From assembly GCA_009726095.1 (NCBI GenBank), contig WLMZ01000010.1, positions 1 to 54,343 of the forward strand: a DNA stretch of 54,343 nucleotides, read 5' to 3'. The translations under genes and the position numbers were made by a program. Positions 7,954 through 15,866 of the stretch are shown here, piece after piece (positions within the stretch are counted from its first letter, which is position 1; every line of letters starts with the position of its first letter). Source of the stretch: Actinomycetota bacterium. GTDB taxonomy: Bacteria > Actinomycetota > Acidimicrobiia > Acidimicrobiales > Ilumatobacteraceae. The notes under the pieces were generated by a model that had not been told where the DNA came from, made no database searches, and saw only the letters and a program-made list of their open reading frames with translations.

Positions 7954-8457
7954 ATGGATCGAGACCACAACGGATCGGTTATGGACATCGCGACACACGA
8001 GGAAATCGACTGCGCGATCGATACGAGTGCCGCCGACGGCGGATTCTCTCTCGTCGAGCTGATCATGACGATTGCGCTCATGGCGATCCTGATCGCGCCG
8101 CTCATGGTCGGCGTCGTTTCCACCATCCGGGCATCGTCGAACACGCGAGTGCTCGCACAGGTGCAAACGGTCCTTCAGAACGCTGCTGATCGTGTGAACC
8201 GTGCCCCGAAGAAGTGCGACTACACCGTGTACGCACAGGCAGCCGCCCAGTCCGAGGGGTGGGCCGCCGATCGGGCCAGCATTGTGCAATCGCGGTTCGT
8301 TCCCGCTGCGTCGCCCACGTCGGCTGGCTCATGGGTGAGCGGGGCCTGCTCGGGAGCGATCCCAGAAGATCTCCTCGTTCAGGTCATCACGATCACCGTG
8401 ACCAGCCCGACAGGTTCGGTCCAAAGCTCAATCCAGGTGGTGAAGAGTGATATCTGA
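7954..8457 (+). CDS. Type IV pilin-like protein 4
   Basis: 167 residues. Acidic leader of 30 residues ending SAADGG30, then F31-S-L-V-E35-LIMTIALMAILIAPLMVG: a clear class III signal with Glu5. The head is short, with VLQNAADRVNRAPKKCDYTVYAQ, a second Cys in GACSG, and a strand-rich end (ITVTSPTGSVQSSIQVV) similar to the end of pilin 1. Start ATG 7954 is chosen because GGAG lies 5 nt upstream; ATG 7981 is a weaker alternative. The end overlaps the next gene by 11 bases. Its small size suggests a minor pseudopilin forming a complex with genes 1, 2 and 5. Confidence 0.8.
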   Translation: MDRDHNGSVMDIATHEEIDCAIDTSAADGGFSLVELIMTIALMAILIAPLMVGVVSTIRASSNTRVLAQVQTVLQNAADRVNRAPKKCDYTVYAQAAAQSEGWAADRASIVQSRFVPAASPTSAGSWVSGACSGAIPEDLLVQVITITVTSPTGSVQSSIQVVKSDI

Positions 8458-11431
8458 ACTGAAGCACAAGCATCGCGACGAGGGCCTGACCCTGCCGGAA
8501 CTGCTGATCGGTGTCGTCGTGTTCGGCATGTTGATGTATTCCATCTCGGCGGCCATCATCGTGATCGCACGCCAGAACGACAACTCAACGGGCCGTCTGA
8601 ACAACGCCAGATCAGAGCAGAACGTTGGCGTTTGGATGCCTGCAGATCTGGCGTCGGCGCAAACCGTGAGCGTGCTGGCCAACGCGTCGCCGTGCGGTAC
8701 GAGTTGCCCGGTCGGGCTCAACGTCGGGGGATCGAACGCGCTGATGCTCGAGTGGGACAGTCAGGTGGCCGGGTCCACTTCGTCGGTCAACACCCACACG
8801 GCCGTGTCGTACCGCTACTTGCAGGTGGGCACTGAGTGGCAGATGATCCGTATCGGCTGCACAACGGTGGGGGCCGCAGCCCCGACGTGCTCGAGCAGCG
8901 TCATCTTGCATAACCTTCCCGCTCCGCCCGATGGCGTGGCGTGGGTTCCCGGCACGACGGTGCCGTATTGGGTCATCCAGGTCAGCCAGCCGCTCGACCC
9001 CGCCGACATCGGCGGGACCGGTTCCACCGTGCCGATTGACCCCAATGCCCTGACCAAGAATGCCCAACGCGTGGTGGTCACCGTGAACGGTGGCGGCGAT
9101 GCCGCCGGGGCCGGCGGTGGGCAGAACCAGATCAGTCTGAGTGCGGGCGGCACCAACCGGACCACCATCGATGCGTCCAGCCTCAACGGAACACCGAGCT
9201 TCAGCCAGGCCCGCTCGCGGTGCGGCGGCAACATCGCACTCATCATCGACGAGTCCGGTTCGATCGGCTCGACGGCAATGGCATCGATCAAGACGGCGGT
9301 GAGTAACTTCATTGACAAGTTCGAGGGCACACCGGTGAAGTTGGAGTTGGTGCTGTTCGATACCCGATCGAGCGTGCTCGGTACCACTGGCTGGACCCGC
9401 TATTTCGACATGCTCAACAGCACCGACGTCACGACGCTGCGGAGTGCCCTGTCGGCCCTGCGCTCGAGCGGCAGCACCAACTGGGAAGATGCCTGGTACC
9501 GGCTCTTTTACAACAGCGACGGCACCGTGCAGACCATCATTCCCGATCTCGTGGTGTTCTTCACCGACGGCATCCCCAACCTCAGCCGGCTCAACTACAG
9601 CTCGGCCACCGGACCCACGAACCCCCCGGCGGCCCTGGTGGGTTACCCGGCGGCCAACGGCAGCACCTACAACCAGGAGGCGTTCTTCCGTGCGAACGAA
9701 ATCGCCCGCACCTTCCGCTCGACCGTGAAGTTCATCGGGGTTGGTGTGGGCACGGAGATCGGCAGCACATCGACCTGGATCAACAGCGTCACCGGGCTGC
9801 GCTACGTGTACGAGCGGGGCTACCACCTCGGATACGAGCGGAGCTTTCACTATCAGCGCAGCTTCCATTATCAACGGAGCTTCCATTATCAGCGCAGCTT
9901 CCATTATCAGCGCAGCTTCCATTATCAGCGCAGCTTCCACTACCAGCTGAGCGTCCACTACCAGACCAAGATCGGTACGACCTGGACCTCGGGCACCTAC
10001 GCCACGTATCAGAGCGCCGCAACGGCGAAGAAGCGGATTCTCTACGAGCCGCCGTACGCCGACAGCCGGAGCAACTTGGACTACTGGGAGAACGTGCCCC
10101 AGGCGACCTACAACCTGGCATCGCTGGGTGCTCCCGCCACGAGCGCGCCGGGCAATGCCACCAAGCGCATCACCTACGAGGCAACCACGGGGACGAACGA
10201 CTACTGGGAGAACGTCACCCTGGCGACCTACAACGCCACGGCGACCACTGCCCGCCAGATCCTGGTGGGGGCGGTCACCGGTACCAACGACTTTTGGGAA
10301 AACGTGGACCTGGCGACCTACAACGCCACGGCGACCACCGCCCGCCAGACCCTGGTGGGGGCGATCACCGGTACCAACGACTATTGGGAGAACGTCACCC
10401 TGGCGACCTACAACGCCACGGCGACCACCGCCCGCCAGATTCTGTTCGGGGCGGTCACGGGCACGTACGACTATTGGGAGAACGTCACCCTGGCGACCTA
10501 CAACGCCACGGCGACCACCGCCCGCCAGATTCTGGTGGGGGCGGTCACGGGCACGTACGACTACTGGGAAAACGACACGACCCTAGCCCTGTACACCAGT
10601 GCGGCCACCACGGCACGTCGGATCACCTACGGCGTTCCGACGGCCAGCAACGACTACTGGGAGACCACGACACAGTCGTTGTACAACATCAACAACACCA
10701 CGTCCGACGAAGCCGACGGCTGGCGCGACCGCACATATTCTGCGCCGTACGACTCGTGGGAGAACTCGACGCAGACGTTGTACAACGCCGGCAACACCAC
10801 TGCCGATTCAACCGATGGGTGGCGTATCCGTGAGGAGTACTCCGAACCGTTCACGAACTACACCACGAGCACCACGACCACGAGCAACGCGACCATCCTG
10901 ACCCGCCTGGTCGCTGGCAACGACTTCGGCGTGCCGGCGCTGTTGTCGGGCGGGGTGTACACCAACGTCGACGAGGCCAACATGTACATCATGCCCGACT
11001 ACACGGCATTCGCCTCGGCGCTGCAGGCGGTAGCCCTCGCCCAATGCGGAGGCACGGTGACGCTGCAGACCAAGGTGGGCACTTCGGCCGCCGCAGACCC
11101 ATTCACGTACCAGAACACCGTCACCAAGAATGCTGCAGGCGTGGCGGTGAACACCGGCCAGAACGTGGTCACGACCTCGAAGCAGTTCACCAGTGGCACC
11201 TTCGACTTCTCGATCAACAACGGCCAGTACGTCACCGTGGACATCCAGCCGCAGAACCTGTCGGACCTCTCGGCCTACGCGCCGTCGACCTGGTCGTGCA
11301 AGGCCGGTCCGAACAGCCGGAGCATCTCAACGGTCGACATTGCAGGCACGAACTGGAAGGGCATCCGTGTGCAGGTGGCGGCGAACGAAGCCGTGTCATG
11401 CATCCAGACGGTGACCCGGGTGAACCCATGA
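8447..11431 (+). CDS. Pilin-like protein 5 with vWA (MIDAS) domain interrupted by repeat arrays
   Basis: 994 residues, GTG start. Prepilin signal: RDEG13 | L14-T-L-P-E18-LLIGVVVFG. A pilin-like head extends to about 255. A von Willebrand A domain begins at IALIIDESGSIGS, with MIDAS residues D268-x-S270-x-S272, T344 (SSGSTNW) and D374 (FFTDG), and a further core strand VKFIGVGVG. Then, instead of the last helix, come 7 copies of a hexapeptide (residues 465-506) and about nine roughly 30-residue YWEN...ATYN repeats (to about 805). The likely last vWA helix (FASALQAVALAQCGG) comes only after them, near residue 855. The final 130 residues are a strand-rich domain with two further Cys. Inference: a metal-dependent adhesin at a pilus tip, with a repeat stalk in a vWA loop. 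The start overlaps gene 4 and the end overlaps gene 6 (ATGA). Confidence 0.82.
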   Translation: MISELKHKHRDEGLTLPELLIGVVVFGMLMYSISAAIIVIARQNDNSTGRLNNARSEQNVGVWMPADLASAQTVSVLANASPCGTSCPVGLNVGGSNALMLEWDSQVAGSTSSVNTHTAVSYRYLQVGTEWQMIRIGCTTVGAAAPTCSSSVILHNLPAPPDGVAWVPGTTVPYWVIQVSQPLDPADIGGTGSTVPIDPNALTKNAQRVVVTVNGGGDAAGAGGGQNQISLSAGGTNRTTIDASSLNGTPSFSQARSRCGGNIALIIDESGSIGSTAMASIKTAVSNFIDKFEGTPVKLELVLFDTRSSVLGTTGWTRYFDMLNSTDVTTLRSALSALRSSGSTNWEDAWYRLFYNSDGTVQTIIPDLVVFFTDGIPNLSRLNYSSATGPTNPPAALVGYPAANGSTYNQEAFFRANEIARTFRSTVKFIGVGVGTEIGSTSTWINSVTGLRYVYERGYHLGYERSFHYQRSFHYQRSFHYQRSFHYQRSFHYQRSFHYQLSVHYQTKIGTTWTSGTYATYQSAATAKKRILYEPPYADSRSNLDYWENVPQATYNLASLGAPATSAPGNATKRITYEATTGTNDYWENVTLATYNATATTARQILVGAVTGTNDFWENVDLATYNATATTARQTLVGAITGTNDYWENVTLATYNATATTARQILFGAVTGTYDYWENVTLATYNATATTARQILVGAVTGTYDYWENDTTLALYTSAATTARRITYGVPTASNDYWETTTQSLYNINNTTSDEADGWRDRTYSAPYDSWENSTQTLYNAGNTTADSTDGWRIREEYSEPFTNYTTSTTTTSNATILTRLVAGNDFGVPALLSGGVYTNVDEANMYIMPDYTAFASALQAVALAQCGGTVTLQTKVGTSAAADPFTYQNTVTKNAAGVAVNTGQNVVTTSKQFTSGTFDFSINNGQYVTVDIQPQNLSDLSAYAPSTWSCKAGPNSRSISTVDIAGTNWKGIRVQVAANEAVSCIQTVTRVNP
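9839..9964 (+). repeat. 18-bp in-frame tandem repeat encoding RSFHYQ, seven copies
   Basis: Seven head-to-tail 18-bp units within the vWA-pilin gene. Copies 1-6 all encode RSFHYQ although they differ at several bases (CGG/CGC, TTT/TTC, CAC/CAT, TAT/TAC, CAG/CAA); copy 7 encodes LSVHYQ. Every difference among the first six is synonymous, which argues for selection on the peptide. The preceding YHLGYE may be a degenerate eighth unit. Confidence 0.95.
10081..10860 (+). repeat. 90-bp tandem repeat array (YWEN repeats)
   Basis: The unit codes for about 30 residues with the pattern (N/Y)D-Y-W-E-N-V-T-L-A-T-Y-N-A-T-A-T-T-A-R. Four units with exact 90-bp period and high identity lie at 10201-10290, 10291-10380, 10381-10470 and 10471-10560. 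Diverged units flank them: 10081-10200 (120 bp), 10561-10653 (93 bp), then copies ending near 10860. Identity is highest in the centre and falls towards both ends, as expected for repeats expanding by unequal exchange or slippage. All are in frame in the vWA-pilin gene. Confidence 0.93.
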
Positions 11432-12903
11432 TGCGAAGCTCCAACAGGCAGCGGTCGGGCCGGACCGCTGATCCTGTAGTCACCACCGATGAGGGCTCGG
11501 CGATGATCATGATGCTCGTGATGATCATCATCTGTTCGCTGGTCGTGATCCCCGTGCTGCGCTACGCCACCGCCGTGACCCGATCAGCCCGCGTCCAGCA
11601 GTCGAAGTCGATGCGAATCGAAGCGGTCAAGGGTGGCCTGCGCACTGCCCTTGCTGACCCGATCTCGCTCTACAAGTCCTGTGACGCTGCCGGTCTCACC
11701 GTGTCTGTGGCGCTGGCCGAACCACTGCTCACCACCAAGGTCGCGAGCAAGTGCTACAAGATGAACGACGTCACCGCCTCTGACCCGTTGAACCTGCGCT
11801 ATGCGGTCGCCACCACGCAGGTGGGCGCCGCGGTACCCACGGACTCAGCGGGCACCGCCTTCCCCGGGTCCGGAGCGGCTCCGGCATCGGCGTGGCAGGC
11901 CAGCGCGTTCGTGACCCCAAAGCTGAACACGGTGTGGGCGCCGGACCTACCCGCCCACGGGCTGAATCAGCGTTCGAACAGCGGTTACGCGATGCCCACC
12001 GGCTTCGCCACCTGCTCGGTCTACTTTCCCGGCACCTACAAGGATCCGCTGACCATCACCGGTTCGACCCCGGTGTTCTTCACCTCGGGCATCTATTACT
12101 TCGAGAACACCGTGCGCATCAGCGGCAACGCCAACGTGGTCGTTGGCGATGGCGGCACGCAGGGCTGCTCGAACGACCAGGAGGCAGCGTTCTACGCCAC
12201 CAATGCCCCCTCCACCCACAACATCTCAGGCCTTGGCGCCACGTTCGTCTTCGGTTCGACAGGGCGGTTGGTGATCGACAACGTCACCGCCGGCAACACG
12301 AGCATCGTGTTCAACCAGCGCTACGTCGCCGCCACCGACGCCAGCACCCTGTCATCGGCGGGGGTCTCCATCGAGTCGGTCAACGGTGTGATCTCCGGCG
12401 GCGACCAATCCGACCTGACCCTTGCCGGCTTCCTCAGCGTGCCGCAGTCAAGGGTGGGTGGCGCCACCATCACCACGGCGGTCTCGCAGTCCTACGTACC
12501 CTCCACGCTCGTGCCTACCGCTCCGATCGCGCCGGCGGTGGTGCCCACCAATCCGTTGCCGATCATTGACATCAACCTGTCCACGGCAGCCACGGTCAAC
12601 GTGATCATCCCCGGGTACGTGTCGGTGCCGCAGGGCCTCGTGAACGTGAACGTGGCCTCTGTCGCTGCAGCGGCGAACAAGACCATTCAGCTTGCGGGAG
12701 GCGTTCTGGCAGCGTCGTACACGGTCACCGATCAACGGCCGGCGAGCTTCGTGCTCGGCCTGTTGAACCCGATCATCCAGAAGATCTTCAAGATCGTCAC
12801 CATCACCGACACGAGCATCGGTGCCCCGGTCATTACCTCGACAGCCATTGTGCAGGTGAACCAGAACGGCGCCTACGCCGTGAACAGTTGGGCCGTGCAG
12901 TAA
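11428..12903 (+). CDS. PilX/GspK-like pilin without Glu5, protein 6
   Basis: 491 residues; ATG 11428 overlaps the previous stop (ATGA), with a second ATG next to it. The leader ends TTDEG23, then S24-AMIMMLVMIIICSLVVIP: a pilin-like helix without Glu at mature position 5. The ectodomain shares with pilin 3 a Cys followed by VYFPGTY, a FF.(S/P)G.YYF block, RIS..N..V and an FGS(T/S)GR.(V/A)ID motif, and ends AVNSW. Between them it has an extra segment of roughly 160 residues rich in Val, Pro and Thr. It is the last gene of the operon; a strong hairpin follows. Inferred to be a second tip or priming subunit in the pseudopilin complex. Confidence 0.78.
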   Translation: MMRSSNRQRSGRTADPVVTTDEGSAMIMMLVMIIICSLVVIPVLRYATAVTRSARVQQSKSMRIEAVKGGLRTALADPISLYKSCDAAGLTVSVALAEPLLTTKVASKCYKMNDVTASDPLNLRYAVATTQVGAAVPTDSAGTAFPGSGAAPASAWQASAFVTPKLNTVWAPDLPAHGLNQRSNSGYAMPTGFATCSVYFPGTYKDPLTITGSTPVFFTSGIYYFENTVRISGNANVVVGDGGTQGCSNDQEAAFYATNAPSTHNISGLGATFVFGSTGRLVIDNVTAGNTSIVFNQRYVAATDASTLSSAGVSIESVNGVISGGDQSDLTLAGFLSVPQSRVGGATITTAVSQSYVPSTLVPTAPIAPAVVPTNPLPIIDINLSTAATVNVIIPGYVSVPQGLVNVNVASVAAAANKTIQLAGGVLAASYTVTDQRPASFVLGLLNPIIQKIFKIVTITDTSIGAPVITSTAIVQVNQNGAYAVNSWAVQ

Positions 12904-12924
12904 CCCACCCGGGCGCAAAGCCCA

Positions 12925-12963
12925 TGAGTGCCCAACGCACGCGAACCGTGCCTTGCGCACTCA
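12925..12963. terminator. Hairpin between convergent genes
   Basis: Inverted repeat with two 17-nt arms (12925-12941 and 12947-12963), 15 of 17 positions pairing, and a 5-nt loop (CGAAC). It lies between the end of the pilin operon (12903) and the stop of the convergent amidohydrolase (12971). There is no U-tract, as is common in high-GC actinobacteria, so termination in both directions is inferred. Confidence 0.6.
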
Positions 12964-12970
12964 CCAGGCC

Positions 12971-13849
12971 CTAGCTCAGGCCGAGGACCCGCAACGCGTT
13001 CTCGCGCAGGAACTTCGGCCACACGTGGTCCTTGAACGGCACGTTGGGCATGTCGCCCATGATCCGCTCGTAGGTCAGCCCCATCGGCCAGTATCCGGCG
13101 TAGATGATCTTGTCGGCGCCGCGCGAGTTGGCGTAGTCGATGATGCGCTGGTTGTAGTGCTGCGGAGCGAAGGCGCTGGTGCTGTAGTGCAGGCCCGGCC
13201 ATTTCAGCATCAGCTTGACAGCCAACTCGGTCCAGGGCTCGCAGCCATGACGGGTGACGATGGTGAGCTCGGGGAAGTCGTAGCAGACGATGTCGAGCAG
13301 CTCGACCTTCTGGCACATGCTCGGTAGGCGCGGCCCGGGAATGCCGGCGCAGATGAACACCGGAATGCCCAGCTCGGCACAGACCGAGTAGATGGGATAC
13401 CAGCGGGCGTGGTCGATGGGGATCTGGGGATGACAACCCGCCGGGAAGGTGCCGACGGCGCGCAGGCCGAACTCCTCGTGGGCTCGACGGATCTTGCGCA
13501 CCTCATCGACGCCGTTGTTTCCGTCGGCGGAGATGGACGGGATGAACCGGTCGGGGTGCTGACGCATCGCGTTCTGGCCGACCTCGCCCTCGATGCCGAT
13601 CAGCGAGCGCTCGATACCGAAGTGGTTCATCGTGTTGATGGCGACCTCGATGGGGTCGAGCGTCTCGGGCATCGCTCCGGGCACGTTGCCCTTGAAGAGG
13701 TATTCCACGGGGAACATCGTCTCTTTGCTGGCGACGTCTTTGATGTTCGGGCGGAAAAACTCGTAGAGGCGACGGGGGTCCGGGTCGGGGAAGCCCATCA
13801 TCGTCTCGATGATGCCAAGGCCTCCGGGGCCAACTGCTGGCATGGTCAT
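12971..13849 (-). CDS. Amidohydrolase-2 family protein (TIM-barrel metal hydrolase or decarboxylase)
   Basis: 292 residues. Features of the amidohydrolase_2 (PF04909) fold: IGIEGEVGQNAMRQHPDRFIPSIS after the second strand, GCHPQIPIDHARWYPIYSVCAELGIPVFICAG, then YDFPELTIVTRHG and a C-terminal DKIIYAGYWP with ERIMGDM. The canonical acid motif (GSD.PH) is replaced by AGYWP, and the N-terminal DxH metal motif is not seen, so metal binding may be altered. It begins 2 bases after the upstream amidohydrolase gene, in the same operon. The two probably act on related substrates or form a heteromer. The substrate is unknown; the family includes aromatic-acid decarboxylases and lactonases. Confidence 0.75.
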   Translation of the reverse strand: MTMPAVGPGGLGIIETMMGFPDPDPRRLYEFFRPNIKDVASKETMFPVEYLFKGNVPGAMPETLDPIEVAINTMNHFGIERSLIGIEGEVGQNAMRQHPDRFIPSISADGNNGVDEVRKIRRAHEEFGLRAVGTFPAGCHPQIPIDHARWYPIYSVCAELGIPVFICAGIPGPRLPSMCQKVELLDIVCYDFPELTIVTRHGCEPWTELAVKLMLKWPGLHYSTSAFAPQHYNQRIIDYANSRGADKIIYAGYWPMGLTYERIMGDMPNVPFKDHVWPKFLRENALRVLGLS

Positions 13850-13851
13850 GA

Positions 13852-15024
13852 TCAGGCTCCAATCAGTTCGTAGGCGTTGTCGCGCATGATCTGGCGGACC
13901 TCGCTGTCGTTGAACCCGTGCAGGTCGTTGATGAACGCCGATGGTACGGCGAGGCCTTCGGCGTGCGGGTAGTCGCTGCCGAACAGCACGCGGTCAGAGC
14001 CGATGGCAGAGGCCAGGGACCGGATGTCATCCTCGTAGAACGGTGCAACCCACACGTGATCGCGGAACTGCTCCACTGGGTCACCGCCGAACGCGAACGG
14101 GTTCTGTGAGTACGCCTTCTTGAACTTCTTGAGCAGCGGCTGCACCCACTCGCTGCCCGCCTCGATGCTGGCACAGCGCAGTTCGGGATGGCGGGTAAAC
14201 ACGCCGTGGCACACGAGGACTGCAAACAGGTCGAACGGAGCACGGTCGCCGGTGATGGTGCGCAACGCCGAGAACTTGAATGCCTCGAAATCGCCACCGG
14301 GTTCCCAGTCGTCGATGTACTTGCCGTAGCCGGCATCGCCGGAGTGAAACGCAACGACCACGCCTGCCTCGGCGGCACGCGCCCAGAACGGGTCGTACAC
14401 GGCGTCGCCGGGGGAGCGGGTGAGGCCCCCCGGCGCCAATGCCGGCGCCGTACGCATGACCACGACGCGCACATCGTGGCTGATCGACCAGTTCAGTTCG
14501 TCGAGCGCCCACTGTGGATCGGCCAGCGTGATGTAGGGAGCGCCGTAGATGGAGTTCTTGTAGGCAAAGCCCCAGTCGTCGTGGAGCCAACGATTGAACG
14601 CCCGGAACGCAGCGTTGAGCGCTGGGATGTCGTGCTTGAGCGACTCCTCCATGCCCACGCCAAGAGTGGGGAAGAAGAACGCTGCGTCGAGGCCCTGTTG
14701 TTGCATCAGCAGCAATCGAGCGTCACGGTCTCTGTATTCGGGCTGGATGGGATCGAGTTCGCCGAACATGGTCTTGAGGTCCGACCCGGCTACCTTGCCT
14801 CGGAAGTAGAGGTCGAGCGCCCCCGGCTTTGACACGGGATTGAACGTGGGATTGGGAATGAACCGGTTGACCTTGCCACCCACGAGCAGGCGCTGACGCC
14901 CATCGAGTTCGACCCACTGCATGCAGCGCTTGGCCATCGAGGGCTCGATGTGGCGCGTGAATGCGTCGGTGGCTTCGTAGTAATGGTTGTCGGCGTCGAA
15001 CGGTCTGAAACCGAGTTCGGTCAT
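13852..15024 (-). CDS. Amidohydrolase-2 family protein
   Basis: 390 residues. The metal-site motifs of PF04909 are visible: N-terminal FRPFDADNHYYE (D-x-D/N-x-H), VVVAFHSGD in the middle of the barrel (His), and the C-terminal RVLFGSDYPHAEG (Asp). The length and the AFFFPTLGVGMEESLKHD segment resemble actinobacterial members related to ACMSD-type decarboxylases. The start ATG 15024 has a GGGGGTG ribosome binding site. First gene of a two-gene operon with the amidohydrolase downstream. A palindromic operator-like site lies 38 bp before the start, in the divergent gap shared with the SRAP gene. The substrate is not deducible. Confidence 0.82.
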   Translation of the reverse strand: MTELGFRPFDADNHYYEATDAFTRHIEPSMAKRCMQWVELDGRQRLLVGGKVNRFIPNPTFNPVSKPGALDLYFRGKVAGSDLKTMFGELDPIQPEYRDRDARLLLMQQQGLDAAFFFPTLGVGMEESLKHDIPALNAAFRAFNRWLHDDWGFAYKNSIYGAPYITLADPQWALDELNWSISHDVRVVVMRTAPALAPGGLTRSPGDAVYDPFWARAAEAGVVVAFHSGDAGYGKYIDDWEPGGDFEAFKFSALRTITGDRAPFDLFAVLVCHGVFTRHPELRCASIEAGSEWVQPLLKKFKKAYSQNPFAFGGDPVEQFRDHVWVAPFYEDDIRSLASAIGSDRVLFGSDYPHAEGLAVPSAFINDLHGFNDSEVRQIMRDNAYELIGA

Positions 15025-15061
15025 GACGCACCCCCTGTGTCGTGTGTGGCTCGTACTGCAA

Positions 15062-15078
15062 TCTGACGGACTGTCAGA
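15062..15078. promoter_or_regulatory. Palindromic operator-like site
   Basis: TCTGACGGACTGTCAGA: two 8-bp arms around one base, 7 of 8 positions symmetrical. TGAC...GTCA palindromes of this kind are typical TetR- or GntR-family operators in actinobacteria. It is 38 bp upstream of the amidohydrolase start and 38 bp upstream of the SRAP GTG, so it could control either. The regulator is not adjacent. Confidence 0.5.
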
Positions 15079-15102
15079 AACTAGCGGAGTGTTCTGGTGG
15101 GA

Positions 15103-15108
15103 TACCGT
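15103..15108 (+). promoter_or_regulatory. -10 box, leaderless promoter of the SRAP gene
   Basis: TACCGT, 7 nt before the GTG start at 15116; transcription should begin at or next to the start codon. Confidence 0.55.
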
Positions 15109-15115
15109 ACGAAGC

Positions 15116-15835
15116 GTGTGCGGCCGCTTTGTTTCCTCCAGTCCACCCGCCCAGATCGCTTCGTTCTTTGGGGCATCGTTCGAGGGCGATGCGTTGGCGC
15201 CGAGCTACAACGTGGCCCCCACGAACGACGTCTATGCCGTGGTTGCCCCGCCCGACGACGGTCGCATCCTGCGCGCCTTCCATTGGGGTCTCGTGCCGGT
15301 CTGGGCAAAGGACGACAAGATCGGTTCGAAGATGATCAACGCGCGCGCCGAAACCCTGGCCGAGAAGCCCTCGTTCAAGGGCCTGCTGAAGAATCGGCGG
15401 TGCATCATCCCGATGGATGGCTTCTACGAATGGCAGGCACCTGCGCCCGGCGCGCCGCTCGGCCCCACGGGTAAGCCGGCCAAGCAGCCGATGTACATCC
15501 ACCGTGCCGATGGCAGGCCGTTGGCTGTTGCCGGACTGTGGACCGCTTGGCGGGACAAGGCGGGTCCTGCCGACGCCCCCTGGCTGCACAGCTGCACCGT
15601 CATCACCACGGCGGCCAACGCCACCATGGCGCCCGTGCACGATCGCATGCCCGCCCTGCTCGGCGAAGATGCCTGGCACGAATGGCTGAACCCTGCGGAC
15701 CAAGATCTGGCCGCGCTCAGCTCGCTGTTGGTGCCTGCAGCCGAGGGTCTGCTGGTGATGCACGCCGTGTCCAACCAGGTGAACTTCGTGCGGAACAAGG
15801 GTGCCGAGCTGATCGCCGCCGCTGACATCTGCTGA
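15116..15835 (+). CDS. yedK: SOS response-associated peptidase (SRAP/YedK/HMCES)
   Basis: 239 residues. It binds abasic sites in single-stranded DNA through a thiazolidine crosslink with Cys2 and shields them from breakage. The start is fixed by this: GTG-TGC gives M-C2-GRF, so longer upstream starts are wrong. Other conserved residues are visible: Asn in INARAET, Glu in DGFYEW and His in VHDRMP. The length is normal for the family. A -10 box 7 nt upstream suggests a leaderless message. A non-conserved insert (QAPAPGAPLGPTGKPAKQP) lies after DGFYEW. Divergent from the amidohydrolase pair. Confidence 0.93.
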   Translation: MCGRFVSSSPPAQIASFFGASFEGDALAPSYNVAPTNDVYAVVAPPDDGRILRAFHWGLVPVWAKDDKIGSKMINARAETLAEKPSFKGLLKNRRCIIPMDGFYEWQAPAPGAPLGPTGKPAKQPMYIHRADGRPLAVAGLWTAWRDKAGPADAPWLHSCTVITTAANATMAPVHDRMPALLGEDAWHEWLNPADQDLAALSSLLVPAAEGLLVMHAVSNQVNFVRNKGAELIAAADIC

Positions 15836-15866
15836 GGGCCGTCAGTCGGGCACCGGCACGGCGTGC

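Noticed and set aside
8612-9958. Long minus-strand frame opposite the vWA-pilin gene with MEAALI repeats
   Set aside because: It is the mirror of the RSFHYQ repeat and the plus-strand gene; composition is unnatural and the plus frame has clear domains.
9839-10860. Possible CRISPR array
   Set aside because: The repeats are contiguous with no unique spacers, are in frame inside a gene, and no cas genes are present.
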